64,000 bases of DNA from Streptomyces gossypii (GCF_025165795.1 NZ_JAJAGO010000021.1:52518-116517), one strand, 5' to 3'; shown: positions 54,094 to 63,011, numbered from the stretch's first letter. A program made the numbers and translations. Notes: generated from the sequence alone by a model not told the origin.

Positions 54094-55637
54094 GCCACAC
54101 CTCCCGGTGCCGTCGTCGGATCCGACCGGAGGAGATCGGCCGCCTTCTCCCCGACCATCAGCACGCCGATCATCGGGTTCACGCTGGGCATCGTCGGGAA
54201 GACCGAGGCGTCAGCGATCCGGACGCCCTCCAGCCCGCGTATCCGCAGCTCGGGGTCGACGACCGCGAGGCCGTCGTCGGCGTCGCCCATCCGGCACGTA
54301 CCGGCCGGGTGGTAGACGGTGTGCGCGACCTTGCGCGCGTACTCGCTGATCTCCTCGTCCGAGGTGATCTCCGGGCCGGGGCAGACCTCGCGCTTGAGCC
54401 ACTTGGCGAACGGCTCGGCCTTCGCGACCTCGCGGGCGGCCTTGATCCCGTCCACGAGGGTGCGGGCGTCGTAGTCGTCCTCGTCCGTGAAGTAGCGGAA
54501 GTCGAGAGCCGGTTTGACCGAGGGGTCGGCGGAGGTGAGGTGGACGCGGCCCCGGCTGCGCGGCTTGGGGATGTTCGGGGTCATCGACACGCCGTGCTCG
54601 GGCTTCTGGTAGCCGAGCCGCTCGGGGTTGTCGGTGAACGGGATCTGGTAGAAGTGGAACATCAGGTCCGGCCCCGGTACGGCGGGGTCCCGCCGCAGGA
54701 ACAGGCCTGCGTCGGAGTCCATCGCCGAGTTCTCGGGGATGGGTCCGTCCGTCTCCCAGACGATCACCGACTCCGGGTGGTCGAGCAGGTTCTCGCCCAC
54801 ACCCGGCAGGTCGTGCCGCACCGGGATGCCGAGGGCCTCCAGGTCGTTCGCCGGGCCGATCCCCGAGTGCAGCAGCAGCCGCGGGGTGTCCACCGCGCCC
54901 GCGCACACCAGCACCTCGCGGGAGGCCGTCAGCAGCTGCTCCTCGCCGTCCTTCGTCCGCACGCGCACGCCCGTTACCCGGTTCTCGTCGAGTTCGAGCT
55001 GGTAGGCCCAGGTCTCCAGCAGGATGTCCAGGCCGGGACGGTCGCCGGCCTCGATGTGCGGGTGCAGGTAGGCGACGGAGGCGGAGGAGCGCTTGTTGTT
55101 CTCCGGATGGTAGGAGAGGTCGAAGAATCCGGCGCCCTCGGTGAACGGCTGCTTGTTGAACCCCTCGACCAGGGGCACGCCGAGAGCGGTGGTGGCGGCC
55201 TCGATCCAGTCGCGGGCGATGGCGTTGCGGTCCTTCTCGTCCACCGTGACAACGTTGTTGCGCAGCTTTCGGAAGTACGGGTCCATCGCCTCGGCGTTCC
55301 AGCCGCGGGCCCCGGCCTCCTCCCACTCGTCCCAGTCGGAGGGGAGCGGCTTGAAGGAGATCAGCGTGTTGTGCGAGGAGCAGCCGCCGAGCACCTTGGC
55401 CCGGCTGTGCCGGATGTGGGAGTTGCCGCGGGGCTGCTCCGTTGTCGGGTAGTCGTAGTCGAGTTCACCGCCGAGGAGGCCCAGCCAGCGGCGCAGCGTG
55501 AGTACTTCGGGGCGGTCGATGTCCGAGGGGCCTCCCTCGATGAGGGCGACACGGACGCCGGGTTTCTCGGTGAGCCTGGAGGCGATCACGGAACCGGCCG
55601 TGCCGCCGCCGACTATGACGTAGTCATAGGTGGCCAT
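54090..55637 (-). CDS. betA: Choline dehydrogenase-like GMC oxidoreductase
   Basis: A 515-aa flavoenzyme that oxidises choline to betaine aldehyde. The FAD motif is YVIVGGGTAGSVIASRLTE near residue 6. GGCSSHNTLISFKP is the GMC signature 1 region and CAGAVDTPRLLLHSGIGP is signature 2. Catalytic residues include the His in TVYHPAGTCRMG and the Asn in SVNPMIGVL. The operon with betB and betaine uptake genes supports choline as substrate, though GMC enzymes vary. ATG 55637 starts at the FAD fold. Confidence 0.9.
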   Translation of the reverse strand: MATYDYVIVGGGTAGSVIASRLTEKPGVRVALIEGGPSDIDRPEVLTLRRWLGLLGGELDYDYPTTEQPRGNSHIRHSRAKVLGGCSSHNTLISFKPLPSDWDEWEEAGARGWNAEAMDPYFRKLRNNVVTVDEKDRNAIARDWIEAATTALGVPLVEGFNKQPFTEGAGFFDLSYHPENNKRSSASVAYLHPHIEAGDRPGLDILLETWAYQLELDENRVTGVRVRTKDGEEQLLTASREVLVCAGAVDTPRLLLHSGIGPANDLEALGIPVRHDLPGVGENLLDHPESVIVWETDGPIPENSAMDSDAGLFLRRDPAVPGPDLMFHFYQIPFTDNPERLGYQKPEHGVSMTPNIPKPRSRGRVHLTSADPSVKPALDFRYFTDEDDYDARTLVDGIKAAREVAKAEPFAKWLKREVCPGPEITSDEEISEYARKVAHTVYHPAGTCRMGDADDGLAVVDPELRIRGLEGVRIADASVFPTMPSVNPMIGVLMVGEKAADLLRSDPTTAPGGVA

Positions 55638-55789
55638 AGGGGGTACTGCTCCTTGGGGGTGAAGTCGGCCGGATTGTGGGAACCCCGGCGCGCGGACATG
55701 CGAATCGCGGAGTGCGGCAGCGGATACGCCCGCCCGGCTGTGAGCTTCTGCGGTGACCTGCGGGCGAGCGGCCGCTGTTCACGGGACGG

Positions 55790-57292
55790 TCATCCCGCGA
55801 ACCAGCGCACGGGTGCCGGACGGAGGTTCTCGTAGACGTGCTTGGTCTCGCGGTACTCGGCCAGCCCGTGCGGGCCCAGTTCGCGCCCGACGCCGGACTT
55901 GCCGAAGCCTCCCCACTCCGCCTGCGGGAGGTACGGGTGGAAGTCGTTGATCCATACGGTCCCGTGCCGCAGCCGGCCGGCCACCCGGCGGGCCCGTGCG
56001 GTGTCCGAGGAGAAGACCGCGCCCGCGAGGCCGTACTCGGTGTCGTTCGCCAGTTCGACGGCTTCCGCCTCGGTGCGGAAGGTCTCGACCGTCAGGATCG
56101 GCCCGAAGGTCTCCTCCCGGACGACCCGCATGCCGCGGTGGCAGGCGTCCAGCACCGTCGGCGCGTAGAAGTAGCCGGTCGCCGGACGCACGTCCGAAGG
56201 TTCGGGGCGTTCACCGCCGCAGCGCAGTACCGCGCCCTCCGCAAGCGCGGACGCCACGTACGCCTCGGTCTTGGCAAGCTGCTGCTCGGAGACCAGCGGG
56301 CCGCACTCGACGCCGTCCTCGGTGCCCCGGCCGAGCCGGATGCGCTGGGCGCGGGCGGCCAGCTCGGCGACGAAGCGGTCCCGTACGGACTCCTCGATGA
56401 TCAGCCGGGCACCGGCGGAGCAGACCTGGCCGCTGTGGATGAAGGCGGCGTTGAGGGCCTGGTCGACGGCGAGGTCGAAGCCCTCCTCGGTGGCACACGC
56501 GTCGGCGAAGACGACGTTCGGGTTCTTGCCGCCCAGCTCCAGGGCGACCTTCTTGACGGTCGGCGCGGCGGCCTGCGCGACCTTCGTACCGCTGGCCAGG
56601 CCGCCGGTGAAGGACACCAGGTCGACTCCGGGGTGTTCCGCCATGCGGGCACCGACCGGGTCGCCCGCGCCGGTCACCACGTTGGCCACACCCGCCGGGA
56701 GACCGGCCTCCGCGAGCAGCCCGATGAGCCGGAGCGTGCTGAGGGGGGTCACCTCGCTGGGCTTGAGGACGAATGTGTTGCCCGCGGCGAGCGCGGGGGC
56801 GACCTTCCAGCTGGCCTGGAGAAGGGGGTAGTTCCAGGGCGTGATCATGGCGCAGACGCCGACGGGCTCGTGCACGACGACGCTGTGCACGTCCGGGGTG
56901 CCCGCGTCGATCACCCGTCCGGCGGACTCGTTGCCCACCAGGTCCGCGAAGTACCGGAAGGCGGCGGTGACGTCGTCCACGTCGACCCGGCCCTCCTCCA
57001 GCGTCTTGCCGGTGTCACGGGACTCGGTCAGCGCGATCTCCTCGCGGTCACGCTGGAGGAGTACGGCGACGCGGCGCAGCAGCGCGGCACGTTCCGCGGC
57101 GGGGGTGCCGGGCCAGCTGCCGGTGTCGAACGCGCGGCGCGCCGCGTGCACGGCCGCGTCGATGTCCGCCGTGCCACCCTCGGCGACCACCGCGAGAGTC
57201 GTGGCATCCGCGGGGTCGAGGACCTCCCGCGTGCCACCGGATGCGGCCGTTTGCCACACGCCGTCGATGTGAATGCTCTCTCTTACGGACAC
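55790..57292 (-). CDS. betB: Betaine-aldehyde dehydrogenase
   Basis: A 500-aa NAD(P)-dependent aldehyde dehydrogenase. It oxidises betaine aldehyde to glycine betaine. Motifs are MITPWNYPLLQASWKVAPALAAGNTFVLKPSE (NAD site), LELGGKNPNVVFADA (general base Glu, near 255) and SGQVCSAGARL (catalytic Cys, near 290). GTG 57290-57292 has a GGCAGAG-like site 6 nt upstream; a longer start at 57337 is possible. It opens the betBA-uptake group on the minus strand. No regulator gene lies next to it. Confidence 0.9.
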   Translation of the reverse strand: MSVRESIHIDGVWQTAASGGTREVLDPADATTLAVVAEGGTADIDAAVHAARRAFDTGSWPGTPAAERAALLRRVAVLLQRDREEIALTESRDTGKTLEEGRVDVDDVTAAFRYFADLVGNESAGRVIDAGTPDVHSVVVHEPVGVCAMITPWNYPLLQASWKVAPALAAGNTFVLKPSEVTPLSTLRLIGLLAEAGLPAGVANVVTGAGDPVGARMAEHPGVDLVSFTGGLASGTKVAQAAAPTVKKVALELGGKNPNVVFADACATEEGFDLAVDQALNAAFIHSGQVCSAGARLIIEESVRDRFVAELAARAQRIRLGRGTEDGVECGPLVSEQQLAKTEAYVASALAEGAVLRCGGERPEPSDVRPATGYFYAPTVLDACHRGMRVVREETFGPILTVETFRTEAEAVELANDTEYGLAGAVFSSDTARARRVAGRLRHGTVWINDFHPYLPQAEWGGFGKSGVGRELGPHGLAEYRETKHVYENLRPAPVRWFAG

Positions 57293-57711
57293 CGCGGTCT
57301 CTGCCTTCCATGTGCGAGATGTTCGGCGCCGCGCCATTTCTCGATGGGCGGCAGAAGCATCTCCCTGCCCTGGTCGGGCAGGTGTATGTCCGGCGAGGCC
57401 AATAAGTGGCCTTCCTCACTGGCATTTAAGCGTCCTTACCAGGACATGCCGTGCATTTTTCAGATAGTTTCCAGATGCGACGTAACTGCTGGTGAGCGGC
57501 CGTGTCCGGTATCCCTGCGTAGGCTGTGCCACCTATACACGGAGCCCGAACACCGAGTCGGAGGACGACCGGCTGCTCAGCGGCTACGCATCGGACCTCA
57601 CCGTCAAGTACGGCCGGACCATGGACCTCGGCGGCACCCCGGCGGAGATCACACTCGCCACCGACGGGTTCCAGTACTGACGGCGCACGACAGCACGGAC
57701 TGCCTCACATG
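57293..57711. promoter_or_regulatory. Upstream region of betB, with AT-rich segment and inverted repeat
   Basis: This stretch has an AT-rich portion at 57400-57480 that stands out from the GC-rich surroundings. It contains GTCC-TTACCA-GGAC (57432-57445) and an imperfect palindrome around TAAGTGGCC/GGCATTTAA (about 57406-57428). These are likely promoter and operator elements of the betaine genes. A 62-codon plus-strand frame (57492-57680) is possible but has no ribosome site. Confidence 0.45.
57492..57680 (+). CDS. Doubtful short ORF or gene remnant
   Basis: A 62-codon frame from GTG 57492 with fairly good codon bias in its second half (ending ...TPAEITLATDGFQY then stop). There is no ribosome site, no domain I recognise and no homologous start. 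It may be the 3' end of a decayed gene. Confidence 0.2.
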   Translation: MSGRVRYPCVGCATYTRSPNTESEDDRLLSGYASDLTVKYGRTMDLGGTPAEITLATDGFQY

Positions 57712-57753
57712 CCTGCGGCGGGTACCGGCCACGTGGCCGGTACCCGCCGCAGG
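57712..57753. terminator. Perfect 42-bp palindromic terminator after mdh
   Basis: A 20-bp arm (57712-57731, CCTGCGGCGGGTACCGGCCA) and its exact complement (57734-57753) surround a CG centre. It lies 12 bp beyond the mdh stop and acts on both strands. Confidence 0.85.
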
Positions 57754-57764
57754 CGTCCTGGCTC

Positions 57765-58754
57765 TTAGAGCAGGCCGAGACCGCGAACCGCGTCGCGCTC
57801 CTCGGAGAGCTCCTTGACGGAGGAGTCGATGCGGCCGCGCGAGAAGTCGTTGATCTCCAGGCCCTGGACGATCTCGTACGCGCCCCCCGCGCAGGTGACC
57901 GGGAAGGACGAGATGAGGCCCTCGGGCACGCCGTAGGAGCCGTCCGAGGGGATGCCCATCGAGGTCCAGTCGCCCTCCGGCGTGCCGTTGACCCAGGTGA
58001 AGACGTGGTCGAGGGCCGCGTTGGCGGCGGAGGCGGCCGAGGAGGCGCCGCGGGCGTCGATGATGGCGGCGCCGCGCTTGGCGACGGTCGGGATGAACTC
58101 GTCGGCCAGCCACTGCTCGTCGCTCACGGTCTCGGCGGCGTTCTTGCCCGCGACCTCGGCGTGGAAGATGTCCGGGTACTGCGTCGCGGAGTGGTTGCCC
58201 CAGATGGTCAGCTTCCGGATGTCCGAGACGGCGCTGCCGGTCTTCTTGGCCAGCTGCGAGATCGCGCGGTTGTGGTCCAGCCGGGTCATCGCGGTGAAGC
58301 GCTCGGCCGGTACGTCGGGCGCGGCGGCCTGGGCGATCAGCGCGTTGGTGTTGGCGGGGTTGCCGACGACCAGCACCCGGACGTCGTCCGCCGCGCGGTC
58401 GTTGATCGCCTTGCCCTGCGGCTTGAAGATGCCGCCGTTTGCCTCCAGGAGGTCACCGCGCTCCATGCCCTTCGCGCGCGGACGGGCGCCGACCAGCAGG
58501 GCGACGTTCGTGCCGTCGAAGGCGACCTCGGCGTCGTCGGTGATCTCGATGCCGCGCAGCAGCGGGAAGGCGCAGTCGTCGAGCTCCATCGCGGTGCCTT
58601 CGGCGGCCTTCACGGCCTGCGGGATCTCCAGCAGGCGCAGTTTGACCGGCACGTCCGCGCCGAGCAGATGGCCGGAGGCGATACGGAAGAGCAGCGCGTA
58701 GCCGATCTGTCCGGCGGCGCCGGTGACGGTGACATTGACGGGAGTGCGGGTCAT
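57765..58754 (-). CDS. mdh: Malate dehydrogenase
   Basis: A 329-aa NAD-dependent enzyme of the TCA cycle interconverting malate and oxaloacetate. The NAD motif is VTGAAGQIGYALLFRIASG near residue 9, substrate-binding Arg residues are in GARPRAKGMERGDLL, and the catalytic His is in IWGNHSATQYPD (near residue 188). The length and motifs match the cytoplasmic-type actinobacterial family. ATG 58754 gives the standard start. The upstream region contains a 16-bp palindrome. Confidence 0.96.
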   Translation of the reverse strand: MTRTPVNVTVTGAAGQIGYALLFRIASGHLLGADVPVKLRLLEIPQAVKAAEGTAMELDDCAFPLLRGIEITDDAEVAFDGTNVALLVGARPRAKGMERGDLLEANGGIFKPQGKAINDRAADDVRVLVVGNPANTNALIAQAAAPDVPAERFTAMTRLDHNRAISQLAKKTGSAVSDIRKLTIWGNHSATQYPDIFHAEVAGKNAAETVSDEQWLADEFIPTVAKRGAAIIDARGASSAASAANAALDHVFTWVNGTPEGDWTSMGIPSDGSYGVPEGLISSFPVTCAGGAYEIVQGLEINDFSRGRIDSSVKELSEERDAVRGLGLL

Positions 58755-59057
58755 GGCGGTCTCCGTAGTACCTGACGGTGGCGGTGGGTCTCCCCAGGAA
58801 CGGGACCCGGGCTCTGGGCTCTGGGGCGTTGTGCTGACGCGTGGCGACATGCCACTGCGCGAAGATCTCTCTACATCAAGAGACCCCACCGCCAGGCTAT
58901 CGGACGGGCGATCACCATGGGCAGCCGCCCGCTCAAGGAGGGGGGACGGACGGGCGACTGCCCGGGTGTGCTGCCACACCCGTGGGGGGTTAGTGGGACG
59001 CCTGCCCCGATATCACGCCGGGCATGCCGGAAATCTCGAAACGGTTACGGCCGGGGC
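58755..59057. promoter_or_regulatory. mdh upstream region
   Basis: This 303-bp region separates mdh from the DUF2690 regulator gene, which is transcribed in the same direction. Apart from the palindrome at 58868-58883 I see no clear promoter hexamers and no gene. Confidence 0.5.
58868..58883. promoter_or_regulatory. Palindrome upstream of mdh
   Basis: TCTCTACATCAAGAGA (58868-58883) has 5-bp inverted arms TCTCT/AGAGA and a symmetric AT centre, about 114 bp before the mdh ATG. It resembles TTGA/TCAA-type sites reported for MarR-family regulators of TCA genes such as TamR in S. coelicolor (from memory), so it may be a metabolic operator. Confidence 0.45.
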
Positions 59058-60311
59058 TCACGGCGTGTCGCTGGACGCCGCCGGGGAGCCCTTGACGCAC
59101 CCCTCGGTGCCGACGGCGAGCGTCGCGCAGGCGCGCGCCCGCGTCAGCTTCCTGACGGGCACCATCGAGGTGTAGGCGTCGGTCGCGCTCTCCACCCGTA
59201 CGTTCGTGGTCCGCTTCTCGCCGGACATCTTCAGCATGTCGCCGTCGGCCGCCCCGGCGATCCGGGCCCAGGCCGCCCCGCACACCTTGCTGTAGCGGAC
59301 CTCGACCAAGCTCGGCCCGACCATGCCCGTCCCCGCGGTGCGGGCGTGCTGGCCGCCGCAGCCCATTTTCTCCGGGTCCTTGCCGTGACAGTCCGCCCCG
59401 GTGCACTTGACGCCTGCGGGCAGTTTCGGGGCCTTCGCGGCGGGGGAAGGCGGGGGAGATTCGGCGGCGGAGTCCTCACCGGTGAGATCGAGGGCGAAAA
59501 CGGCAGTCGCGAGCACGACGAGCGCGGCAGCGGCTCCACCGACGGCCATCGCGCCTCTGCCACGGCCGGGTCCGCGTCTGCCGCGCCCTGCTCCGGGACC
59601 AGGACCGGGACCGGGACCAGGACCGACTCCGGGACTGACGGTGACGGGCGGCCCCGTGGGGGCAGCCACGGGAGGGGCGGGAACCGCGGGAGCGGAGGCG
59701 TCGAGGGCACGGGTGCCCGTGGCATCACCCGCGCGGGCGATCGCCTGCCTGCTGAGCCGAGTGGTCCCCGGATCCGTCGGCACGGCCGCCTCCTCGGGCA
59801 CCACCGGTGCAGCCCCAGCACGTCCAGCGGTTCCAGCGGTTCCAGCGGTTCCAGCAACCGGATGCTGCGGGGCGACGCCCACCGCGCCCTCGGGCGGCAC
59901 CAGCGGCTCGCTCTCGGCATCCCGGTCGCGGCCCAGGCCCCACCGGCGGCCCTTGGCCGGGGCGGCCGCCTCCGCCTCCGCCAGCGCGGCGCGTGCCTGA
60001 TCGACCTGGAGCGCCTCCATCGTCATGTCGTGACGCATCTCACTGCGGCTCCAGGCCCGTTCGGCCAGTTCCCACATGGTCGCCAGATGCCGCACCTCCG
60101 TGCCGGTCACATCGGCGAGCGCCTGGGTGGCGCCACGCGGCGCCAGCAGCCGTCCGTTGAGGTAGCGCTCCCAGGACGACTTGCTGTAGCCGGTACGGTC
60201 CGCGATCGAGGCGAGACTCAGCCCGCTGCGGTCGACAAGACGGCGCAGCTGGCTGGTGAACTCGCGGATCTGCGGATCCAGTTCGTCCGGTAGCGCCTTC
60301 CAGCGAGGCAT
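59058..60311 (-). CDS. Helix-turn-helix membrane protein with DUF2690
   Basis: A 417-aa protein. Residues about 15-85 form an XRE-type helix-turn-helix (FTSQLRRLVDRSGLSLASIADRTGYSKSSWERYLNGRLLAP). A Pro/Gly/Ala-rich linker follows with Gly-Pro and Gly-Thr-Ala repeats. One membrane helix (AMAVGGAAAALVVLATAVFAL) lies near residue 265, and the C-terminal extracytoplasmic part is DUF2690 (KCTGADCHGKDPEKMGCGGQHARTA, with Cys residues probably disulfide-linked). It likely senses an envelope signal and binds DNA or a partner inside. It lies on the same strand as mdh. Confidence 0.88.
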   Translation of the reverse strand: MPRWKALPDELDPQIREFTSQLRRLVDRSGLSLASIADRTGYSKSSWERYLNGRLLAPRGATQALADVTGTEVRHLATMWELAERAWSRSEMRHDMTMEALQVDQARAALAEAEAAAPAKGRRWGLGRDRDAESEPLVPPEGAVGVAPQHPVAGTAGTAGTAGRAGAAPVVPEEAAVPTDPGTTRLSRQAIARAGDATGTRALDASAPAVPAPPVAAPTGPPVTVSPGVGPGPGPGPGPGAGRGRRGPGRGRGAMAVGGAAAALVVLATAVFALDLTGEDSAAESPPPSPAAKAPKLPAGVKCTGADCHGKDPEKMGCGGQHARTAGTGMVGPSLVEVRYSKVCGAAWARIAGAADGDMLKMSGEKRTTNVRVESATDAYTSMVPVRKLTRARACATLAVGTEGCVKGSPAASSDTP

Positions 60312-60584
60312 CTGTCCCCCTCGTCCCCCAGGTTGGTGCCGGTCCCCCGGATCCGCGTCTCCGGCTCACAGGGGGGATACGGAAAGCCGGGATCGCGGTC
60401 CAGACCGGAAGCCGCACGGATGCGTCCCGGATCACCGGCCGTGCGCGTACCCGCCCAGTCTGCCACCCGATGGCCGTCCGGCCGCCGCATGAGGAGCGAG
60501 CCGAGGTGTCGCGCGCGGCCGCGGGCGACAGAAGCTGACGGGAAGTCAGAGATTATCGGACGTCGGGATTACCGGACGTCCGGA

Positions 60585-61013
60585 TCAGCGGACCGAGAAG
60601 TGCACGATGTCGTCGAGGATCGGGATCGCGATCCACGGATCCGGCTGCGCAAGCATCGCCAGCATCACGATCATCGTGCCCAGCAGCCCGTAGGTCACCA
60701 GGTCGGTGAAGCGTGAACGCACCGCCAGCATGCCCACCGAGGCCATCGTCCAGCGCAGTACGGCGGCGCCCAGCAGCGACACCCCCATGATGATGGTTCC
60801 GCTGCGGAACTCCGCCATGGTCACCAGCAGTCCGGTGAGCATCCCTCCCCACACCACCAGCAGCGGCCACTGACGGTAGGGCGCGGGTGCCGTACCGCTC
60901 GCCGCCCGGCCGCCGCCCTCGGGGCGGGCGGTGTCCCGCGTGAGGGTGGGGAAACGGCGCGATCTCGTCTTCGGCGGGGGCCCGTCGGGTGCCGTCGCCT
61001 TCTGTCCGCCCAT
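60585..61013 (-). CDS. DUF3017 membrane protein
   Basis: A 142-aa protein with a 45-residue hydrophilic N-terminus and three membrane helices (QWPLLVVWGGMLTGLLVTM, GTIIMGVSLLGAAVLRWTM, VTYGLLGTMIVMLAMLAQP). This is the DUF3017 family, which I recall directly beside folD in actinomycetes. Function unknown. It lies 68 bp downstream of folD on the same strand and is probably cotranscribed. Confidence 0.88.
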   Translation of the reverse strand: MGGQKATAPDGPPPKTRSRRFPTLTRDTARPEGGGRAASGTAPAPYRQWPLLVVWGGMLTGLLVTMAEFRSGTIIMGVSLLGAAVLRWTMASVGMLAVRSRFTDLVTYGLLGTMIVMLAMLAQPDPWIAIPILDDIVHFSVR

Positions 61014-61081
61014 GGACGCTCCTGATCTCGCTTCGGTCGGCTCGCTGTGCTGCTACTGGTCAGAGGCTGCCGGGTGGCCTC

Positions 61082-61939
61082 TCAGCCCGCCGTGCCGCGC
61101 TCCGCCGCCTCGATGACGTTCTGGAGCAGCAGGGCGCGGGTCATCGGACCGACGCCGCCCGGGTTGGGGGAGATCCAGCCCGCGACCTCGGCCACACCGG
61201 GGTGCACGTCGCCGAGGATCCTGCCGTTCTCGTCCCGGCTGACGCCGACGTCCAGCACCGCCGCGCCCGGCTTCACGTCCTCAGGCTTGACCAGGTGCGG
61301 CACTCCGGCCGCCGCCACGACGATGTCCGCCTGGCGCAGCAGAGCGGGCAGGTCCCGGGTGCCGGTGTGGCACTGGGTCACCGTCGCGTTCTCGGACTTG
61401 CGGGTCAGCAGCAGCGGGATGGAGCGGCCGACGGTGATGCCCCGGCCCACCACGACGACATGGGCTCCGGCGAGGGCGACGCCGTGCCTGCGCAGCAGTT
61501 CGATGATGCCGTTCGGGGTGCAGGGCAGCGGGCCCGGGTCGCCCAGCACGAGCTTGCCGAGGCTGGTGGGGTGCAGCCCGTCCGCGTCCTTGTCCGGGTC
61601 CATCAGGGCGAGTACGCGGTTGACGTCGATGCCCTTGGGCAGCGGCAGCTGGACGATGTATCCCGTGCACTCCGGGTTCTCGTTCAGCTCCCGTACGACC
61701 TCCTCGATCTCCTCCTGGGTCGCGGTGTCCGGCAGTTCGCGCTGGATGGAGGCGATGCCCACCTGCGCGCAGTCGCGGTGCTTCCCGGCGACGTACTTCT
61801 GGCTGCCGACGTCCTCGCCGACGAGCAGGGTGCCGAGGCCCGGCGTGATACCGAGGGTCCGGAGCGCTTCGACGCGGGCGGCGACTTCGGACTTGATCGC
61901 GGCTGCGGTGGACTTGCCATCGAGAATCTGAGCGGTCAT
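61082..61939 (-). CDS. folD: Bifunctional methylenetetrahydrofolate dehydrogenase/cyclohydrolase
   Basis: A 285-aa enzyme of one-carbon metabolism that interconverts methylene-, methenyl- and formyl-THF. The catalytic Tyr-Lys pair is in SQKYVAGKHRDC (near residues 49-53), the dimer/active-site segment is QLPLPKGID, and the NADP site is VVVGRGITVGRSIPLLL. GVGPMTRALLLQN is the C-terminal signature. ATG 61939 is used; ATG 61948 is also in frame but sits on the ribosome site. Confidence 0.95.
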   Translation of the reverse strand: MTAQILDGKSTAAAIKSEVAARVEALRTLGITPGLGTLLVGEDVGSQKYVAGKHRDCAQVGIASIQRELPDTATQEEIEEVVRELNENPECTGYIVQLPLPKGIDVNRVLALMDPDKDADGLHPTSLGKLVLGDPGPLPCTPNGIIELLRRHGVALAGAHVVVVGRGITVGRSIPLLLTRKSENATVTQCHTGTRDLPALLRQADIVVAAAGVPHLVKPEDVKPGAAVLDVGVSRDENGRILGDVHPGVAEVAGWISPNPGGVGPMTRALLLQNVIEAAERGTAG

Positions 61940-62181
61940 GGTCACCATTCTCCCGGATACCTGCCGCTGGTCTCCAATCCTGGCACCCGGCCACGGTACG
62001 CCCGGGGTGTGCGACGCTTCTGAACCATGGGTGACCGTCCGGCGTCAAGCGTTGCGGATTCGCCACAGTCGGAGATCTTGGCTGGACAGCATCAGCTCCG
62101 GGCCACCAACATTGTGTGCTGGCGCCGTGTCCGCTGACAGTCCCATCACACGGCGGCATTGACACTCGGGGGAGGCAACAC
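61940..62181. other. Intergenic region between folD and RDD gene
   Basis: No convincing gene on either strand here. A consensus-like TTGACA at 62159-62164 is the only promoter-like hexamer I see, with no good -10 at 17 bp. It precedes the small ORF at 62182. Confidence 0.4.
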
Positions 62182-62289
62182 GTGCAGACCGCGCACCTCA
62201 CGCAGCAGTCCTGCGGGGGCGGATCCGTGGTTCCCCGGAGCAGTTCAATCCGTTCCGTCCCCACTCCGCTCGAAGGAAGTCGCTCGTGA
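62182..62289 (+). CDS. Candidate 35-aa leader ORF coupled to RDD gene
   Basis: GTG at 62182 is preceded by an excellent ribosome site (GGGGGAGG, 6-nt spacing). The frame stays open for 35 codons (product begins MQTAHLTQQSCGGGS) and ends at TGA 62287-62289, which overlaps the GTG start of the RDD gene in a GTGA arrangement. The ribosome site of the RDD gene lies inside it. No signal or domain is visible; a regulatory leader peptide is the likely role if it is real. Confidence 0.4.
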   Translation: MQTAHLTQQSCGGGSVVPRSSSIRSVPTPLEGSRS

Positions 62290-62912
62290 GTTACCCACCC
62301 CCGCCGCAAGGGCAGGACCCGAACAACCCCTACGGACAGCAGCAGCCGCCCGGCTACGGCTACCAGCAGGCCCCGCAGGGTGTGCCGCCGCAGGGTCAGC
62401 CGGGCTACGGCTACCCGCAGCAGGGTCAGCCGATGGGGCCGCCCATGGGCCAGCCGCAGTACGGCTACCCGCAGCAGCCCGGCTACGGCTACAACCCGGT
62501 CGGCGCCCCGCGCGACTACGCGGGCTGGGGCTCGCGCGTCGGCGGCACCATAGTCGACGGCCTCATCGCGGGCGTGCCGTACGGCGTTCTCGCTCTCGCG
62601 GGCTTCGCGATGGGCGACAGCGGAATGATCCTGGTCGTCCTGGGCGTGCTCGTCTACATCGGGGTGATGCTCTGGATGCTGTACCAGGAGGGCACCACCG
62701 GGCAGAGCCCGGGCAAGAAGATGGTGAACGTCCGTCTGGTGAAGGAGTCCACCGGCCAGCCCATCGGCTTCGGCATGGCCTTCCTCCGGAAGCTGGCCCA
62801 CATCCTCGACTCTCTGGCCTGCTATCTCGGGTGGCTGTGGCCGCTGTGGGACGCCAAGAGCCAGACCTTCGCCGACAAGGTCTGCGGCACCGTGGTCGTC
62901 ACCGCGAACTGA
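62286..62912 (+). CDS. RDD-family membrane protein
   Basis: A 208-aa protein. Residues 1-70 are Pro/Gln/Gly/Tyr-rich repeats (QPGYGYPQQ). The RDD domain follows with about three membrane helices. YAGWGSRVGGTIVDGLIAGVPYGVLAL holds the R...D of the family name, and TTGQSPGKKMVNVRLVKESTGQPIGFGMAFLRKLAHILD is the second signature. RDD proteins are poorly defined, some are transporters. GTG 62286 has GGAAG 6 nt upstream. A 20-bp hairpin follows the gene. Confidence 0.88.
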   Translation: MSYPPPPQGQDPNNPYGQQQPPGYGYQQAPQGVPPQGQPGYGYPQQGQPMGPPMGQPQYGYPQQPGYGYNPVGAPRDYAGWGSRVGGTIVDGLIAGVPYGVLALAGFAMGDSGMILVVLGVLVYIGVMLWMLYQEGTTGQSPGKKMVNVRLVKESTGQPIGFGMAFLRKLAHILDSLACYLGWLWPLWDAKSQTFADKVCGTVVVTAN

Positions 62913-62965
62913 AGACTCCTGGCGCGCACCAAGTCGTCACGAGGCGCTACGCTGAGTACAAGCTG

Positions 62966-63011
62966 ACACGCCGGGGCCGGACGCGGTAGATCGCGTCCGG
63001 CCCCGGCGTGT
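62966..63011 (+). terminator. Perfect 20-bp terminator hairpin after RDD gene
   Basis: The arm ACACGCCGGGGCCGGACGCG (62966-62985) pairs exactly with CGCGTCCGGCCCCGGCGTGT (62992-63011) around a 6-nt loop, 54 bp after the stop. Confidence 0.85.

Noticed and set aside
54084..55835. 583-codon plus-strand frame antisense to the choline dehydrogenase gene
   Set aside because: Antisense shadow with no domain, while the minus strand has FAD and GMC signatures.
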